NCBI RefSeq assembly: GCF_000003815.2 | Contig: NC_049983.1 | Span: forward strand, 21,445,650 to 21,509,649 | Length of the DNA: 64,000 nt | Reading direction: 5' to 3' | Source of the DNA: Branchiostoma floridae | Taxonomy: Eukaryota; Chordata; Leptocardii; Amphioxiformes; Branchiostomatidae | Part shown: positions 50,530-62,200 of the stretch, piece by piece | Layout: every line of letters begins with the position of its first letter | Numbering within the stretch: the first letter of the stretch is position 1 | Made by a program: the position numbers and the translations under genes | The notes under the pieces: model-generated | The model's database searches: none | Seen by the model: the letters and a program-made list of their open reading frames with translations, nothing else | What the model was told of the DNA's origin: nothing

Positions 50530-52616
50530 TCATGCAGTGGACAGATAGTTTTAATAATGTCTTTGGTAATGAAATACATACAAATCAGCACCTGATTAGA
50601 ACATTACATACATACAAACATACAATGTTACATCACATGACAGTACTGGTATTAATGTAAAAAAAACACCCCATATTAGGTGACAACACACCTGAGTTGT
50701 ACCAGTGCTATCTAAACCAAATCTTAGGTACATAAAAAAGGGTAAGAAACAATTGGCACAACACTATCACACCCATCATTACTTAATAGTTTATAGGGTG
50801 CAGAGTAACTGTCAGGAGTATCAGTTGGTGTGATAAAAAAAAGAACATGGCCATAATGTTATCTTCTGTTCACATTACCTAAAAATGTATAACAGTAGAA
50901 TGTTTTATGGGCAACGACCATTAGTAAAAAATATGTCTTAGTATCCATAATCTGTACCAAGACAGTGAACATGGTGTTCAGAAAAGTTTTATACATGTAC
51001 CAAATCTCTGCCCTTTATGGAATGGACTTAGTGCTAGAACTGTATCACAATACAACATCATCATCTTGTAACGTACAACCCAAAGGGAAGGACTAACGTT
51101 AGATAAAGAAAGTATGGCTTGATAAGATATCGTAAAATGGTGGTTGTCTGAGGCAATAGATTTCATTACAAAATACCTATATCACATTGACTTGTGGAAG
51201 TCATATTTTTGTATTAATTTTGCACAATCTACATCTTATCTAAAGTTGTGTCCTATCTGTGATCATCATAAAATGAGTATGTTATACTCCTAAACAACCA
51301 GTGCCTGACTTTGACAGCAGTGAACATGGAATGATATATGTGCACACAACACATACATGTATGTGAGTTGCATAGATACTGTGTGGCTCCAAACACACAT
51401 TCTGTGTCCTTAATATCTATATTCCTGTACTTCCCTATACGAAGGCAGTCCAATAATCGCTAACAATTGTACATGAATAACACAATACTGTGTGTCCCCA
51501 TATTGTCAAGAAGGGCCCATCAAACACTGAGAAAAATATGGAAAAGATGAGAAAAAAATTCTTGATGAGATCTCTTCTTGACTGCTTAGCTAGAGTCAAA
51601 CCTGTACAAGTAACAACCTCTGCAAAAGGACCACCTGGGAAATGTAACAAAGTTTCCAAGAGTGGTCGTCTTGGACAAGTTTGACCATATATAACAATTC
51701 ATTAGTTTACAGTTGTGTAAAACTCAAACCATTTCACCATCTTGTTACAGACAGTACACAGATATATCACACTTAACTGTTAATGTTTCCTAGCTGCCAT
51801 ATCATATAAATACAACACAAAGTATATAATACACCACATAAAGGAATGTACTGTAGGGTCTGCAGCCAATGGGATTAGTGAAGAACCACTTGTTTTCATG
51901 TGTCCTTGTGAAAATTGTGTACTATGTAATCTTCACAGGTTGTGGCTCAAAACCCATCATGATACAACAATAAGTCCTGATCATACACCACATAAACAAC
52001 ATATAGTAATGTCCATTGTATGTATTCAGAAGACAACCATGTACTGTATATCTAAAACCATGTACATGTATAATCTCTATCTAAAACATCTTTTTCGGTT
52101 GGTTGGTATGCTGTAAAATAACCACTAGATTAAATAAAACAAGTAAAGTATCAGTACTTTGGTATCACAAATCTGAATGCTATAACAGCCAACCCAACAT
52201 AACAAGTTACATGTATCTCCCTTCCCTACCTCACACTTATGATAATGTTAAGTATTCGTTAGCACCATGTTAGCTAAATCTGTGTAACACAAAGAATGCA
52301 AACTATCAGGCACATTATACTGTGCTGGGAATGCATACATGTACATAGTACTACAACAGGATACAAACAAGTGCCGTTAGAGTTAACAGTGCCTTTTTTA
52401 CCATGATCATAGAATGTTTTGCACAATGCTACATAAACACACAGCCTGAACACATAGAATACTTAACTGCAGGAAGGAATAAACCAAAGATTTTCATTTG
52501 CTATGTACATCCAAAGCACAATTGTACATAAATGGGATACAAAAAAATAAACACTCTTAATTGCAAACACTGCCTCCGCATGAAGCTTGCATTGTGACAT
52601 AACCATATTGCAGAGA
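50530..52616 (-). other. Probable original 3' UTR of CEP83
   Basis: If the nested transposons at 52625-59096 are removed, this sequence directly follows the CEP83 stop codon, because the left target duplication CCCTATAG (52617-52624) is the partner of CCCTACAG (59097-59104) over the stop. The stretch is AT-rich with no coding, and reads like 3' UTR on the minus strand. A minus-strand ATTAAA (50550-50555) followed by a GT-rich run is a plausible polyadenylation signal. Whether transcripts still cross the 6.5 kb of transposon to reach it is unknown. Confidence 0.4.
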
Positions 52617-52879
52617 CCCTATAGCAGGGTTGTAGTCAGCCTGAAATTATTTTCCGTCCCTTTGATTTTGAATCTTTTTGAAATATAGACCATCTAAATT
52701 GCTCTTTCCTGCATTTTGAGGTGTAACTTTTGCTGGTAGACTAAGCTGTTCAACGGCATCTGTCTTGGTGAAAACTTACACAAGGGAGACAGTTTATTAT
52801 ATCTTTACATATTGAATTTTGTTCATCATAGAGGATGGAATGGGCAAAATTTACAGCGGCGATCGCGTTATAGTTAACA

Positions 52880-53026
52880 CCCGTCAGCGTCAGTGACGCG
52901 TCAGAAATCGTCAGTGACGCGTCAGAAATCGTCAGTGACTGGTCAGAAACCGTCAGACATCGTCAGACGCCCGTCAGAATTCGTCAGAGTCAAACGCTGA
53001 CCAGTCAGCGTCAGCGTTAATGATAT
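52880..53026 (+). repeat. Left subterminal GTCAG array
   Basis: Thirteen GTCAG motifs in under 150 bp, several within CGTCAGTGACGCGTCAGAAA units, ending in the near-palindrome CGCTGACCAGTCAGCG. Such arrays are typical binding-site clusters for a transposase, but that role is inferred. Confidence 0.85.
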
Positions 53027-54732
53027 GTATGAGATGGGGTCAGGTTTCATGTTTATTTTGTACCCCGACAAGACAATAGCAATTTTGTCACCTCCTAGTG
53101 TGCGAGTTTTCGTTGCGATGTTGCGGCAGGTCGTTGACCCCCGAAATACGCAGCTTACGTGGATATGCCACGCTTCTGGGAGGGGAAAGTTGTTAACTTA
53201 ATAATTGCTCTTCTGAACAGCTTAAATACACACACAAACCTAAAAGGGGTTGGCAATGATTAGAGTATGAGTCATTCTTGTTGAAGATTAATTGCTAAAA
53301 AAAAAATTCAGTGTTGTCTTCTCAAGCCGACTGTGGCCATATTGTTTAAATTTATCACGTTGTTATTTGGGCTCTAACCGCTCGACCGATCTGAGACTGG
53401 GAGGGACTTATATACGGACTTTCAGTGCTTTAGCGACTCATTTGTTAGATCGTTATTTTCTACGGGTTTCATTTGATAAATGTAAGAAAATGGCATCGTG
53501 GTCAATAATGACACCGGGGAAATCGTCTGACACGGCCGGGTACAATCGACATTTTTGATCATGCGAAATTTCCAGGTACGGGTGAAGAAAAGCCGGCCTG
53601 AGAAACCAATTATTATATTCTTTAGCAGATAAATGACAGATTTTATCGAGATCGATTCTTGTCTTGCACTTGTCGGCAAATACCGATATTTTTTGTATTG
53701 CTTCAAAAACTCACACATCGACGGGAAACACGTGTAGTTTCCAATTTCCCGAGCAGAAACAGTCCGTGCGATTAGAAAAACAGCTCACAAAACTGCGATC
53801 TACGTAGTAGCTAAGTGAATACTCGTATATGATTGTAACGCAGTTTGAAAAGCTAGCAATGATATCCGATGTTACAAAACTGTGTCAGCGTTTTTATGTA
53901 TCCACGGAACAAAGAAAAATACGGCAAAATGTAAAGCACAGCGCATGCTAAAAAAGATGTTGGACCCGAACGTACCTTACGTGTAAACAAACATGAATGC
54001 TAGCGGTACAACTTCTCTGCGGGTTCAAACTGCGATTGATTAAGCCGAAGATTTAACTAAAATTTGTGCACTGTAACAAAAATAGCGAGAACCGTTTGGG
54101 ATCTGAATGAAACTGAACTATAGATTATACGATTTGATACATCGGCTTCTGATCGCGCGCGAAACAGCAGCTCCGAGGACGGCCACTACAAATGTACACT
54201 CTCCCACGATGCGCGATCTTGATTGACAGATCGCGGTTGTTTGAAGATCGTGCCGCCCGCGCCGGACTGTCTGAAACTTTGCAGGACGCAAATTCAATCA
54301 TTTTTGACAGCCAACCAGCAAAGAAGAAAACTGACAGCAGAAATAACTTGATACTTGTCTATAAATGAGGTTCTGTCGCCGGCGTTCGAAGAACCCCGAA
54401 ACATGGCTCGCAAAAAATAAACGAAAGACTTGCAGTTCGAAATCTAATACCGTAAGACCAAGGAGGTTACTTGGTAAGACGGAAAATTTGTGGCAACCAG
54501 GAACCGGGATAAATCTAAATGAGGGAAGGGCCCATGCAGAAATAAATGTTTTGTCCATCAGACGTGCCCGTCGAAACATTGAATGAGCCAACTGTCTCTT
54601 TCTGTCAAATTTATGCATGATCAACATATCCGATGCTTTATTTAGTACATTACTTGTGCTCGCAATTATGAGGGTAACGAATTTCTGTGTAGGCTCTGGA
54701 AACTACAAGGGCGTGTTTCCCGTCGGCGTGCG

Positions 54733-56043
54733 AGTTTTCGCAGGTGATTACAGGGGATTGTTGTAAACAAAACAAAACATTATCGTGTTTGGCGATAAGT
54801 GGAAGACAAGAATTGATCCGGTAAAATCTCTTGTTATTAATTAATGTTTTGAGTAGAGTTACTACTATATGGTTCCTCAAGGCGGTTTTATTAAATCCTT
54901 AGAATTTTTTCGCAGGTGATTACAGGGGATTGTTGTAAACAAAACAAAACATTATCGTGCTCGGGTAAGTTACGGCCTGTGATTCGATGGAGCTCGCCGA
55001 GGAGTGAAAAAAGGGCGCGGCCCTGCAAGGTTACCAGGGCGATGGAACTGAACATGAAATTCGAACCACTCCGTGACCGCAGTTGATCCCGCATGACCGC
55101 AACGTTTTTAGAACGTTTTTTTCATAATGTAACGTTACATTGCGGAAACAGGAACTCACCATATATGGGGCACACTAACTACTTTTGGTAAAACGTCAGA
55201 ATGCTAACAGTATTAAATATTAATTAAGAATTTATCAAATATTGACATCATTCGATGTGAATGACAAAAAGGGGCCCTCGCGGAAGCCGCATAATGGTAC
55301 CGTCCGAGCCCCGTTCGATCGAACGGCCGAACCACCGGGATGTGAAATGGCGGGAAAACGGCAGCGGTGCTGGCAGCGGTTCTGAAGAACCGTTACCATC
55401 ACATTTACGGGCTTCGTCCTCGGTGACAACAGTAATTTTGCTGACAATATAGGTAAATTTGCATTTACAATCCCTTTCCAAAGAACTTTATCCATCGCTA
55501 TTTGGTTTAATCATAAAAGGATTTCCTCTAGAGCGGATTATTAACCAAAAATGAGAAAAAAATCCCCATTTTACCTATTATTACCCAAAAAAAAGTTATG
55601 ATGAATTGATTTACAACAAAATAGCGACGGACAAACTAAATCTACATGAGGTAATCTGTCATCCTGTGAAATATGAGGGTCCAGAACGTTATCTCCACCG
55701 AGGACAGGGCACATGAAATAAATCTGATATTTTTAACCAAAATGTGTGTTTTTAACCCCAAAAATCCATCATATGAACATTATGTGCCCAGTTTTTTAAT
55801 TTCATTTCATTACTACTAGCACCTTGTGAAATTTCATTGCAATACGATCATGCTATCGGATTTTATAAGCATATACCCATTTTACCATGTCTACCGCCGT
55901 GTCACATACCGTAATTGACCAGAGTGTTTGGCGATAAGTGGAAGACAAGAATTGATCCGGTAAAATCTCTTGTTATTAATTAATGTTTTGAGTAGAGTTA
56001 CTACTATATGGTTCCTCAAGGTGGTTTTATTAAATCCTTAGAA
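54733..56043 (+). repeat. Tandem duplication (172-bp period), second unit split by a 964-bp insert
   Basis: Unit 1 at about 54733-54904 runs from TTTTCGCAGGTGATTACAGG through TTATCGTG to GTTTGGCGATAAGTGGAAGA and TTAAATCCTTAGAA. Unit 2 starts at about 54905, breaks at ATCGTG (54957-54959), and resumes at GTGTTTGGCGATAAG (55924) to end near 56043. The break point with GTG on both sides indicates a 3-bp duplication. Confidence 0.8.
54960..55923. mobile_element. 964-bp insertion inside the 6.2-kb element
   Basis: Defined by the interrupted second copy of a tandem duplication; flanked by GTG at 54957-54959 and 55924-55926. Its ends show a weak inverted match (GGGTAAGTTACGG...TGTGA against GGTCAATTACGG...TGTGA). 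It carries a CpG-rich patch at 55260-55440 and AT-rich remainder, with no ORF that I recognise. Possibly another non-autonomous transposon. Confidence 0.6.
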
Positions 56044-56189
56044 GTTTTGAGTCCATGGCAAACGTGTACAATCATCATCATCTGTGTACAATACATTTTA
56101 CCGCCATGGTAAAGATCACCGTAATTACGATAAGTTGATTATTAATTAGACATCATTAGCTACTTTTGTAGGCTAGGAATTTAGGTTTT

Positions 56190-56800
56190 CGTCCGCCGGC
56201 TTTTTCCTGGAAACACTGCTGCTCGTACCGTCAAGGGCGCAACTCAGCATGAAGACCTACCTGTTCCTGAGGGAGCTCTTGGGTCGGAACATCGCCATCG
56301 GACGTTCCTGCTCATCGGACAGTCGACCAGGGCATATTCCAACTATACGCCATGGCATATAATCAACCTTATGTGTTTTTGAATCTATTTATTAAGTGTG
56401 TTTTGTCTGATATCAGTTCAAAACTTCTGTTGAATTCACTAACACTAGTTCTAGTTCTACTTTGTTTAACGGTAGCTAGGCTAGAAAAGTAGGATTCAGG
56501 TCGACACCATCCGCTGGCTTCCTTGGCACTTGTCGAGGTTGCAACTCAGCCAAGACCTACCTGTTCCTGGCGGAGCTCTCGGGACAGAACATCGCTGACG
56601 GGCAGTCGACCGACGAAACCATACTCCAGGGCATATATTCAACCTTATGTGTTTTTTAATCTATTTGTTGTGTTTTGTCTGCTGTTAGTTCAAAAGTTCT
56701 GTTGGATTAACTAACATTGGTTCTATTTCTAATATGGATAAAGGGATTCGGGTTTCCATCCGTTTAATAGCTTCCTTGGCACAATGATGATCGTTGAGAA
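56190..56800 (+). repeat. Two and a half tandem units of 250-300 bp, with a coding-like fragment
   Basis: Units share CAACTCAGC, GACCTACCTGTTCCTG, GGAGCTCT and CAACCTTATGTGTTTTT; anchors at about 56241 and 56543, with a partial third from about 56748. Unit 2 reads NSAKTYLFLAELSGQNIADG in one frame. Unit 1 has the same peptide with a frameshift and changes. It looks like a duplicated fragment of former coding sequence, source unknown. Confidence 0.55.
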
Positions 56801-57610
56801 ATCTTACGTGTGTGCAACTTATGTACGCTTCATCATAACATATAACGTTTAAAACCTGGAAGGTAAGTTTATACCAGGTTTTCCATCATCATTCTGCTGC
56901 TATCCGATCGAAAATCATCTATTCCGAGTGTTGGAAATACGGTAAGTACATTGCTAAATGCGCTAGTGTATGAAGAAACCCAATGCCTTAAGTCATCTCG
57001 AGTCGCTGTGGTACCACATACAAAATGTTTCAGTATAAACCACAACTGAATCTGTCTAACAAAGAGAGAGACGCTTTGTGTGGAACATAACGATGTGGGT
57101 TTACGATACATGTCGTTCAAAAATATTCAAAATATATTCATCGACACTAAATATCGCTATCAAGTAGAATAAACCAAGAAAAAAAATCAAACACGGCGGA
57201 AAAACATGCACCGTGCTGATTGTTCTTACAATAAATGAATGAAGACCTTTATTGCACATTTTTGCCACACCGGGCCGGCGGGCCCGGGCGGTACAGTACC
57301 GGCGGGCCCGTTCTTTGAGAATGCCGCCAAACCAAGGTCCTTGGTGAAACTCAAAGAAGCCGCATGTGTCAATCAATTGAGCGGCGCGGTGGGAGGGTCC
57401 GGGTCAGACCCATTTTTCCTACAATTCTACCGGTATCTGAACATCTAATAAACATATTCACATGCACAAAACATCTATTGATTTTGATTACAACAATGCA
57501 GGCCTCATATTTTCACCCCAAACCCCAAAGATTGACAACATTTCCCACTTTCTAAACGCCACACAAAACTCTATCCTAAGCCGTGACGTCGTGATTACGT
57601 GTGTGTCATA

Positions 57611-57645
57611 CCAAGGACGTTACATCGTTGATGTAACGTCCTTGG
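57611..57645. repeat. Perfect 16-bp-arm palindrome with 3-nt loop
   Basis: CCAAGGACGTTACATC, GTT, then GATGTAACGTCCTTGG. The arms are perfectly complementary. It lies inside the 6.2-kb transposon. Such perfect hairpins are rare by chance and are often recent or functional. Confidence 0.9.
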
Positions 57646-58882
57646 TCATACCGAGGAGAAAATTGTCTCACTATAGAATCCTTGGTTATAATTAATAGGA
57701 AGCGAGGACGAAGTAGCTCTAAAATAGCCCCACCATTCCAGGTGTGTATTTGTCGAACGTTAAGGGTGCAAAGATATTCCTATTAAAATTCGTAGGTTTT
57801 CCGCGTGCTTGCGAGCGGATGTTCCCGATCGCTGATCACAAATTCGGCGGCAAAATCTTCGATAAAAAACACACCAAAACCTCTTCAAAGCGGATTATTT
57901 GACAGAGAACTCCTTTTTTTCAGTGCTGTGCCGTTAAATTCTTTATATACACTGATATAAACATAGCCAAACACGTGGTTCCTGCAAGCTCGGCCTCGCG
58001 AGGAGCCGCCAATCCCTTCGTTTCCCGCCAACAGTTGTGCAAATCTTGCCTACAGTAGCCAATCAGAGACACGTATGTGCTACGTCACGTAATATTTACA
58101 TACTGTTACGCAATGCTGGGCCCGTCGTCCGTAATGTAGCAGCTAAACATGGCAAAGTTTTCAGTTGAAGTTTACGCCGTATTTAACTTAAAAATACCGG
58201 GACTCGAACTTATATGATATTTTTACGTCTTGCACAATAATTATATAAAGGTAGCCCAGCCAAAAATGTATTTTTGTAGTCGATCATGGCCGGCAGCTCG
58301 CTTGTTTGATGGTTGTCTGCCGCTAGTTTCTGGCCGATGGGCGTGCTTTGCGTTGCCGAAAATAATATAACTGTTACATTGCCGCGTTCTTCGGGTTGAC
58401 TTTTTGGATTGACCTTTATTTTATTAAAAGAAATAGGTATCCTGAGAATGTTTCCCCACCTCAGAACTTTTTTACTACACAGTGTCGTGAACATGATGTT
58501 GACAATTTTGCTCCGATTTTTTGCAAACGTAGCGTTACACTACCTCCCGGCCGGCGCTCGCTGAGCAGAGTTTTATCGAGGAACGCTACTTTCGTGATAA
58601 AATCTATTGCAACAACAATAATCAACAGGCAAATAAAGAGCTGATGAGCAAAATAAGTAATTGATAAAGTAAGAACAAACAACTCCACTCTTTAATAGCA
58701 AGCAGTACCAGAAGAAAATGTCTGTATAATTCGATCTACTGAAATGCAGGCAAGATCGCCGTCTCTTTCCGCTGTTCCGTTTTTGTATCGGCAAGTTACT
58801 GCGCAGCATGACGCAAATAAGTTCTCCTCCCACTAATCTGTGATGTTACCGCGGCCTGCATATGAATGGTTCGTCATTTGAT

Positions 58883-59009
58883 AACGCTGACCAGTCAGAA
58901 ATGCGGCAGTCTCCGTCAGTGACGCGTCAGAAAAATGCTGTGACGGAATAATGTCCGTCAGAAATCGTCAGTGACGCGTCAGAAGTCGTCAGCGTCAGTG
59001 ACGGGTGTT
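58883..59009 (+). repeat. Right subterminal GTCAG array
   Basis: Eight GTCAG motifs, beginning with the same CGCTGACCAGTCAG as the inner edge of the left array and ending GCGTCAGTGACGGGTGTTAA. The motif orientation matches the left array rather than mirroring it. Confidence 0.85.
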
Positions 59010-59098
59010 AACTATGGCGTGAACGCCGCTGTATGTCTGTTCCCATCTGCAAAATTCCATCAAAGGATGGAAGGACAGGTGCTGGCTACAACCCTGCC

Positions 59099-59278
59099 CT
59101 ACAGGTCGAGATTGTCGATGAAGGCGCGCTCCCCGTCCTTCTTCTCCTCGTCCTCGTCGCTCCTCTCGTGCGGCGGCGGCCCCTGACCGGTCAGCACGTC
59201 CATCTGCTGCTTCTGCAGGTCGTCCAGCTCGTCCAGCCGCTGCCGCACCATGGATAGCTCCTTATGGTGCTGTCTTTC
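59099..59278 (-). CDS. CEP83: CEP83 last exon and stop codon
   Basis: Encodes ERQHHKELSMVRQRLDELDD, LQKQQMDVLTGQGPPPHERS, the acidic DEDEEKKDGE and a FIDNLDL end, with TAG at 59101-59099. The first part parallels the last coiled coil of human CEP83; the acidic end does not. The acceptor is CTCCCAG, and imperfect copies of this acceptor and exon start recur upstream in the intron. Two bases after the stop the sequence becomes the end of a hAT-type MITE. Confidence 0.92.
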   Translation of the reverse strand, partial: ERQHHKELSMVRQRLDELDDLQKQQMDVLTGQGPPPHERSDEDEEKKDGERAFIDNLDL

Positions 59279-62200
59279 CTGGGAGTACATGGGTGGGAGC
59301 TTTGGTTACTGATGCAAGCACATACAATGCATTTACACCATGGACAGTTCCTTATGGTGCTATCCCTCCTGAGGAGTACACAGTGGAGATGATGAGACCT
59401 TGGGTTACCATTGTAAGCATCTACAACAATGCCACCCCCGTCTTGTTTCCAGGTTCAAATCTGAATGTTATAATGCGCCAACACAGCAAGCTATATCTCC
59501 ATTCCATTTTACACCATGGACAGGTCCTTATGTTGCTGTCTCTCTTGGGAATGCAGGGTGGTAGAGATGGGAGCTTTTGTTACCAATGAATTAAAGCACC
59601 AAAGCTACACCCCTGTCTTGTTTCCAGTTTCAAATCTGAATGTTATAACAGTCAACATAACAACTTATATCTCCATTCCATTATACACCATGGACAGTTG
59701 CTAATGGTGCTGTCAATCCTGGGGGAGACAGGGGTAGAAAAGATGGCCACTTTGGTAAGAATCTGTCTACAATAAATTCACACCTTGTCTTGTTTCCAGT
59801 TTCAGTAAAACAAACCAAGCAGCCACCATAAAACGTACTACATGAGGAAAAAAGCAGGAGTGCTCAATACATGATTTAATGTGATCTTAGATACAAAAGG
59901 CAGCACAATCAGTAAGATCAGTTCAGAAATCCAGGCAGCCGTGAGATATGTGTCTCACCAACATGCACACCAATCTGTCAACCCTTCCTCAAAACTGCTG
60001 TACTTTTCAACTTCCACACCTCCTTAGGCTCTAGTAGACTGGTCTAGAGTGTAGAAGCTTTGAAGGAAATGTAGGTGAAATGTGAAATGTTCCACTCTAA
60101 AGCAGGTGAGAGCAGGAGATGACAGTTGGGATGTCCATGTCAGTTGGCGCGGCATACCTGTTCGATAAAACTCACGTAAGGCAGAGATGTGTCCAGTGGG
60201 AGCGTGGCCGAGGCAAACGACAGGCCTCCGATAGATATCTCGTGCAGCCCGCCGGTACCCGCCACAATCATGCTGAACTCCTTGTGTTTCCGGATGAAGT
60301 CGCGGAACTGTTTCTTCAGGCGGTTGTACATCTCTGCCGGGACGTTGCCCCTGGAGGATACAGGCATTTGTGAGGATGTTTTCTCACAGTAAAACCTACA
60401 CATTGCCAAGCAAAACTTACAGTCTAGTCACACACAGATTGTACTTAAAATGTACAGTATGATGTACTGTAAAAAAACTGGTGTGTTATGCCTAAAGGCT
60501 GTTTGCAAAAGAAAAACATAATCTTCACCTAAGTGTCTATGATGCTCAACAAAATTATATTTCTGCTCATGATTCATTTTAAATTCATGAATACATTTCA
60601 CTATCTGTTTCATTCCACAATCATACAGCAATATGAAAACTACAACGTTAATTGTAAGAATAATTTTGTATCATAACGTAAATAGGATACTATTACAGGC
60701 ATGGGAAGCAAACCTCACATACACAAGGTGTACAGAACAGTCACATATTTCATACCTTTCCTTCATTATTGTGATCCTAGCATGCGTGGCAAGACAGAAA
60801 CAGGCAAGAGTCACAGGCAAGACAGTGTACCAGGTTATCATGACAACATGATGCAGAGTTACAGTTAAGACAGTGAGGTGAAGGTGACAATGATCATGAC
60901 AATGTGCAAAACTTTAAAATGAACGCTTGAAGATCTTACTTACTTTCTACAGTAATAGTGATTATGTTTTAAAAGATTGAGTGCACAAAGATGACATTCA
61001 AGTGGGACTGCTATTTTAGTTGGACTGATATCTTGATGAGAGTATGACCTGAGTGTGACAATAAGTAATGGTAACAGTGTGAAGGTCTTACTTGAGTTTA
61101 TCTCTCTCCAAAACAGCCTCCTCCCGTCTGGCATCTACAATCTTCAGCCTGCTCTTTAATTTCTGCACAACTCGGGAGCAGTTCTTCTTCAGCTGAAGAC
61201 ACAGAAATATGGTCATGGTCGGTTAACTCCTGTTCATTTGGAGCAATGAACATCTTGGGGGTCAATTAAAAAGATGCAAAAAAATCCAAAATAATGATAT
61301 GAGATAATTATGAGTCAAACAAATTCTGGTTGAAAGTGCTGGTATGAAAGATTAACATAAGATGGGTACTAGTATATTGGTACTCTAAATTAAAACAAAC
61401 CTAAAGGCTAAAGTAAAAAAAAGTAGTTACTCAAGCTGTCAAGCATCTGGATATGGTTTTGGAAACGGTCAGCCGTTTCAACTGGAATCCACCAGTTTTC
61501 GTCAGTAACTTGAGTAAAAACTTTTTGGTGTATCTTATTACCTGGATGTCTAACCTACATCGACCTAAAGGCTTGCCCACTATGTTCATACATCGTGTAT
61601 TTGTTAATCAGTAAACAAACCCCATGTACAGTATCTCCCACCTTCCTCTGGTACTGCACAGACTGGTCCAGTTTCTGACTCTGTTTCTGGAGTTCCTATT
61701 TCTTATTCATCAGTAAACAAACCCCATGTATCTCCCACCTTTCTCTGGTACTGCACAGACTGGTCCAGTTTCTGACTCTGTTTCTGGAGTTCCTATTTCT
61801 TATTCATCAGTAAACAAACCCCATGTATCTCCCACCTTTCTCTGGTACTGCACAGACTGGTCCAGTTTCTGACCCTGTTTCTGGAGTTCCTATTTCTTAT
61901 TCATCAGTAAACAAACCCCCTGTATCTCCCACCTTCCTCTGCCTGGAGTTCCTATTTCTTATTCATCAGTAAACAAACCCCAAGTATCTCCCACCTTCCT
62001 CTGGTACTGCACAGACTGGTCCAGTTTCTGACTCTGTGCCTGGAGTTCCTATTTCTTATTCATCAGTAAACAAACCCCAAGTATCTCCCACCTTTCTCTG
62101 GTACTGCACAGACTGGTCCAGTTTCTGACTCTGAGCCTGGAGTTCCTATTTCTTATTCATCAGTAAACAAACCCCCTGTATCTCCCACCTTCCTCTGGTA

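Larger units (their letters stand above)
52852..59033. mobile_element. 6.18-kb TIR transposon with GTCAG-rich subterminal arrays, no transposase seen
   Basis: Termini TACAGCGGCG...CGCCGCTGTA extend to about 35 bp of inverted repeat (about 31 matches) including TAGTTAACACCCGTCA. A TA duplication (TA|CAGCGGCG) is the simplest reading. Just inside each end lie arrays of GTCAG motifs, 13 on the left and 8 on the right, many as CGTCAGTGACGCGTCAGAAA. These run in the same orientation at both ends although the TIRs are inverted. The interior is more CpG-rich than the flanks and has only short ORFs that I cannot assign. Superfamily unassigned; it may be non-autonomous or decayed. Confidence 0.85.
52625..59096. 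mobile_element. hAT-type MITE, split by a nested 6.2-kb element, inserted over the CEP83 stop
   Basis: The left end CAGGGTTGTAGTCAGCCTGA (52625) and the right end, whose reverse complement is CAGGGTTGTAGCCAGC (59096), form TIRs. Flanks are CCCTATAG (52617-52624) and CCCTACAG (59097-59104), an 8-bp duplication with one change. Its own sequence is only 52625-52851 plus 59034-59096, about 290 bp; the rest is the nested element. The left terminus resembles the 39464 MITE (about 28 of 34 positions). The right duplication contains the CEP83 stop codon (59099-59101); both copies keep TAG, so the stop probably predates the insertion. Confidence 0.85.

Noticed and set aside
54365-54586. Basic ORF inside the 6.2-kb element, considered as a transposase fragment
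   Set aside because: No DDE or other transposase motif and no zinc-finger pattern; too short to assign.
59293-59589. 98-codon plus-strand ORF near the CEP83 last exon
   Set aside because: It is antisense to the tandem decoy copies of the CEP83 acceptor and has no independent support.
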